From assembly GCA_032615215.1 (NCBI GenBank), contig CP128433.1, positions 2,997,501 through 3,061,500 of the forward strand: DNA of 64,000 bases, in the 5' to 3' direction. Made by a program: the position numbers and the translations under genes. Under the pieces are notes generated by a model that saw only the letters and a program-made list of their open reading frames with translations, ran no database searches and was not told the origin of the DNA. Origin of the DNA: Microbulbifer sp. MKSA007 (GTDB lineage Bacteria > Pseudomonadota > Gammaproteobacteria > Pseudomonadales > Cellvibrionaceae). This document shows positions 62,928-64,000 of this stretch, piece after piece. Position 1 is the stretch's first letter; every line of letters begins with the position of its first letter.

Positions 62928-63203
62928 TTAAAAATTGATCTTCCCATCTTCACCCAAAATTAAATGCTCTAGGACTTGATCTTTTGACAATTTACTCTTT
63001 CTCTGTGTATCAATCTCTCGCTGCTCCAGCATTTTAGCTCGAGGTGTTTTCCCAAGATCTTCGGTAGCCCCATCGCTACCAGGAATGTTTATATATGGAT
63101 CGCCGGACCAAAGCTCAGCATCAAGCAAATCTTCCTGGCTCGCACACCCTATCCCACACACAGCCATAAAAACAGCTATTATAAAAATCAATTTTTTACT
63201 CAT
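62928..63203 (-). CDS. Small lipoprotein, unrecognised
   Basis: A 91-residue protein started at ATG 63203, which has GGAGG just upstream; the frame extends to 63311 but the extra part is atypical. The signal MSKKLIFIIAVFMAVCGIGC ends in a lipidated cysteine at 20. The mature part is short, charged and probably unstructured (LLDAELWSGDPYINIPGSDG, ending LEHLILGEDGKINF). Function is unknown. Confidence 0.6.
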   Translation of the reverse strand: MSKKLIFIIAVFMAVCGIGCASQEDLLDAELWSGDPYINIPGSDGATEDLGKTPRAKMLEQREIDTQRKSKLSKDQVLEHLILGEDGKINF

Positions 63204-63470
63204 AACCTCCAGACCTCTACACAATGCATAATCGCAAATATCAGTAGATCGATCGCGGCATGGCCTGGTTATGTATTTGGTGAGATACAAAAAAACAAAA
63301 CCAACTTCCATATGCCAACTACCATTAGAACAGCATATTCTATCTTGATTAGAACATAATTCAGAGAGATTTTTCCAAGCCCCATAGCTTTATCATAAAT
63401 GAAACCCTAAAGCACCAAACTAGTAAGAGGCAAATATCTGGTACAATCGCTCCATCAGATGCGGTGGCAG

Positions 63471-63560
63471 CAGAAAGTAATCTAGTAAAAGTTGACTCCT
63501 AAATACCTTACCCCCCACCATGAAGGGGTCCTTGTGCGCACCAAACCTGATCAATAAGCA
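63471..63560 (+). pseudogene. Possible csrA 3' remnant
   Basis: AGTAATCTAGTAAAAGTTGA, then AATACCTTACCCCCC, CATGAAGGGGTCC and TGTGCGCACCAAACC follow the order of csrA codons 27-55 at roughly two thirds identity by eye. It has no reading frame. The rest of 63204-64000 shows no gene I can support. Confidence 0.35.
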
Positions 63561-64000
63561 GGCAGGGTCAATTAAGATGACATATAGATAATCTGACTCT
63601 AAAGACTCTCTATTTCTGAGCCACTTAAATTTCTAAAAGTTGGAGAATTTATGTCAGAGCTATCGGCGTACGTTTAATTTTTTTCATGACGAACAGCCCA
63701 CTTTCTTGTTGCCAGCACTACTCGGTTTTTCCGTCGCCATTATTATCGTTATCTTTCAAGCGACTCCTATCAGGGCAGGGTAAGAAATAGCGTAAGGATA
63801 CTCTTGGGTGCAGATTTTGTGGAGAACTATCAAACTATTCACAGACTTACTGTATCGCGCCAATATAAAGGTCAGTGTATTTTTGGCTTGCCCTTACACG
63901 CTAATGGGCTATGATGTTTGAGGGATAGTGGAGTGTCACGTTTCTACTTTAATTTTAGATAGCCCTATATCCGCTACATTCAAATACGGTACGTAATCGA

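Noticed and set aside
63630..63790. Hydrophobic plus-strand stretch (FLLPALLGFSVAIIIVIFQA)
   Set aside because: It could be a membrane-protein fragment, but it has no start codon in frame and no flanking coding sequence.

Overview
The window looks like a chromosome segment of a marine gammaproteobacterium in the Cellvibrionales neighbourhood (Microbulbifer-like). This is inferred from the mix of phenylalanine hydroxylase with a TyrR/PhhR regulator, an AddAB-like pair, RmuC, MurI, DUF2489 and Rhs genes, not from a marker gene. Core-type genes occupy about 3.6-13.7 kb, 18.3-28.4 kb and 58.6-62.0 kb. Between and around them lie visibly AT-richer accessory stretches full of small genes, broken genes and repeats.

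Layout. 0-3.3 kb: an IS50-like (IS4 family) element cut by the window edge, a small membrane protein and a frameshifted AraC regulator. 3.6-13.7 kb: VOC protein, CoA-transferase, DUF962 protein, a tyrR/phhR-phhA divergent pair with an exact TyrR box, Lrp regulator, CPA2 antiporter, amidohydrolase, signal peptidase I, LysR regulator and a fatty-acid-hydroxylase-type enzyme. 13.7-18.0 kb: a gene-remnant zone followed by a minus-strand run of small, mostly unrecognised genes, two with a PH-like layout. 18.3-28.4 kb: rmuC-AEC transporter-DUF2489 operon, murI, and an AddB-like/AddA-like pair in which the AddB-like gene carries a one-base frameshift.

28.4-50 kb is the accessory core. An IS3 element truncates a Tse2-like toxin gene. 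A complete three-gene ABC-3C conflict system (nuclease-like effector, middle component, DUF3732 ATPase) follows, then a Tse2/Tsi2-like toxin-immunity pair, DUF6559-like and membrane proteins, an NmrA/LysR/PACE efflux block, a DUF4386 gene with an early stop, a GNAT acetyltransferase and a RibD/DHFR-like protein. Repeated csrA-bearing units (two intact genes, one truncated gene and several remnants) run through this stretch, all on the plus strand, while almost all cargo genes are on the minus strand. Two cargo genes are followed by imperfect palindromes with attC-like ends, so the stretch may be a decayed integron-type or csrA-unit-driven cassette array.

50-58 kb holds a very large secreted FG-GAP/SpvB/Rhs protein whose stop codon overlaps the start of a small lipoprotein gene, the candidate immunity gene. 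Just downstream is a set of degraded genes (an Rhs tip, an XRE regulator, symE). 58.6-62 kb carries a NarL-type two-component system and a DUF2306 protein. The last 2 kb hold a NADAR remnant, a small lipoprotein and largely non-coding sequence.

All calls come from reading the sequence and remembered family motifs; no database search was possible. Several single-base frameshifts may be sequencing errors and are flagged.
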